From assembly GCA_947305805.1 (NCBI GenBank), contig CAMZEM010000008.1, forward strand, positions 1 to 37,750: a stretch of 37,750 bases of DNA, in the 5' to 3' direction. Position 1 is the stretch's first letter. The number at the start of each line of letters is the position of its first letter. The position numbers were made by a program, and so were the translations under genes. The notes beneath the pieces are model-generated. The model was not told the DNA's origin and did no database searches. It saw only the letters and a program-made list of their open reading frames with translations. Shown here one piece after another: positions 37,680 to 37,750 of the stretch. This DNA comes from an uncultured Clostridia bacterium. Lineage in GTDB: Bacteria > Bacillota > Clostridia > Oscillospirales > UBA644.

Positions 37680-37750
37680 ATGACTACAATTAAGATCTTC
37701 ACTTTTATGACCTTCCCTGGATATTTCGCTTCGTTCTCATACGCGAGAAG
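37680..37750 (+). CDS. Start of an ORF running off the window (hypothetical)
   Basis: MTTIKIFTFMTFPGYFASFSYAR... preceded by ACGAGG RBS-like sequence. Confidence 0.35.
   Translation, partial: MTTIKIFTFMTFPGYFASFSYAR

Overview
37.75 kb bacterial chromosomal window with Firmicutes/Clostridia-like gene content; organism not identified. Left end: carB (5'-truncated by the window edge), dapF, dapL. Then an AT-rich accessory stretch (~4.95-9.17 kb) with two hypothetical membrane proteins, an ABC exporter gene broken by two in-frame TAA codons, and a short adenylate-forming-enzyme remnant. The central block, mostly minus strand, encodes a VWA lipoprotein, D,D-carboxypeptidase, MFS transporter, YesL/DUF624 protein, Gfo/Idh oxidoreductase, DUF308 protein, thioredoxin reductase, a paired chromate transporter, two orphan solute-binding lipoproteins, and nrdG/nrdD (NrdD carries a C-terminal redoxin domain). 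tRNA-His(GTG) follows, next to an unusual GTGAAAT/ATTTCAC stem-loop repeat present in two copies. The right part holds a sugar-related cluster (two UroD-like proteins, a TIM-barrel isomerase/epimerase, threonine aldolase, xylA), a feoA-feoA-feoB-Cys-rich operon with DtxR-like palindromes, a flavin reductase with an operator-like palindrome on its promoter, and an AraC/GyrI-type regulator preceded by a GyrI-like fragment. The strongest candidates for follow-up are the stem-loop repeat at 26.13-26.49 kb, the putative NrdR-box pair upstream of the redoxin-fused nrdD, and the decayed ABC/adenylation locus. No CRISPR array, rRNA, phage or intact transposase was seen. All calls come from reading the sequence; no database or folding software was run.
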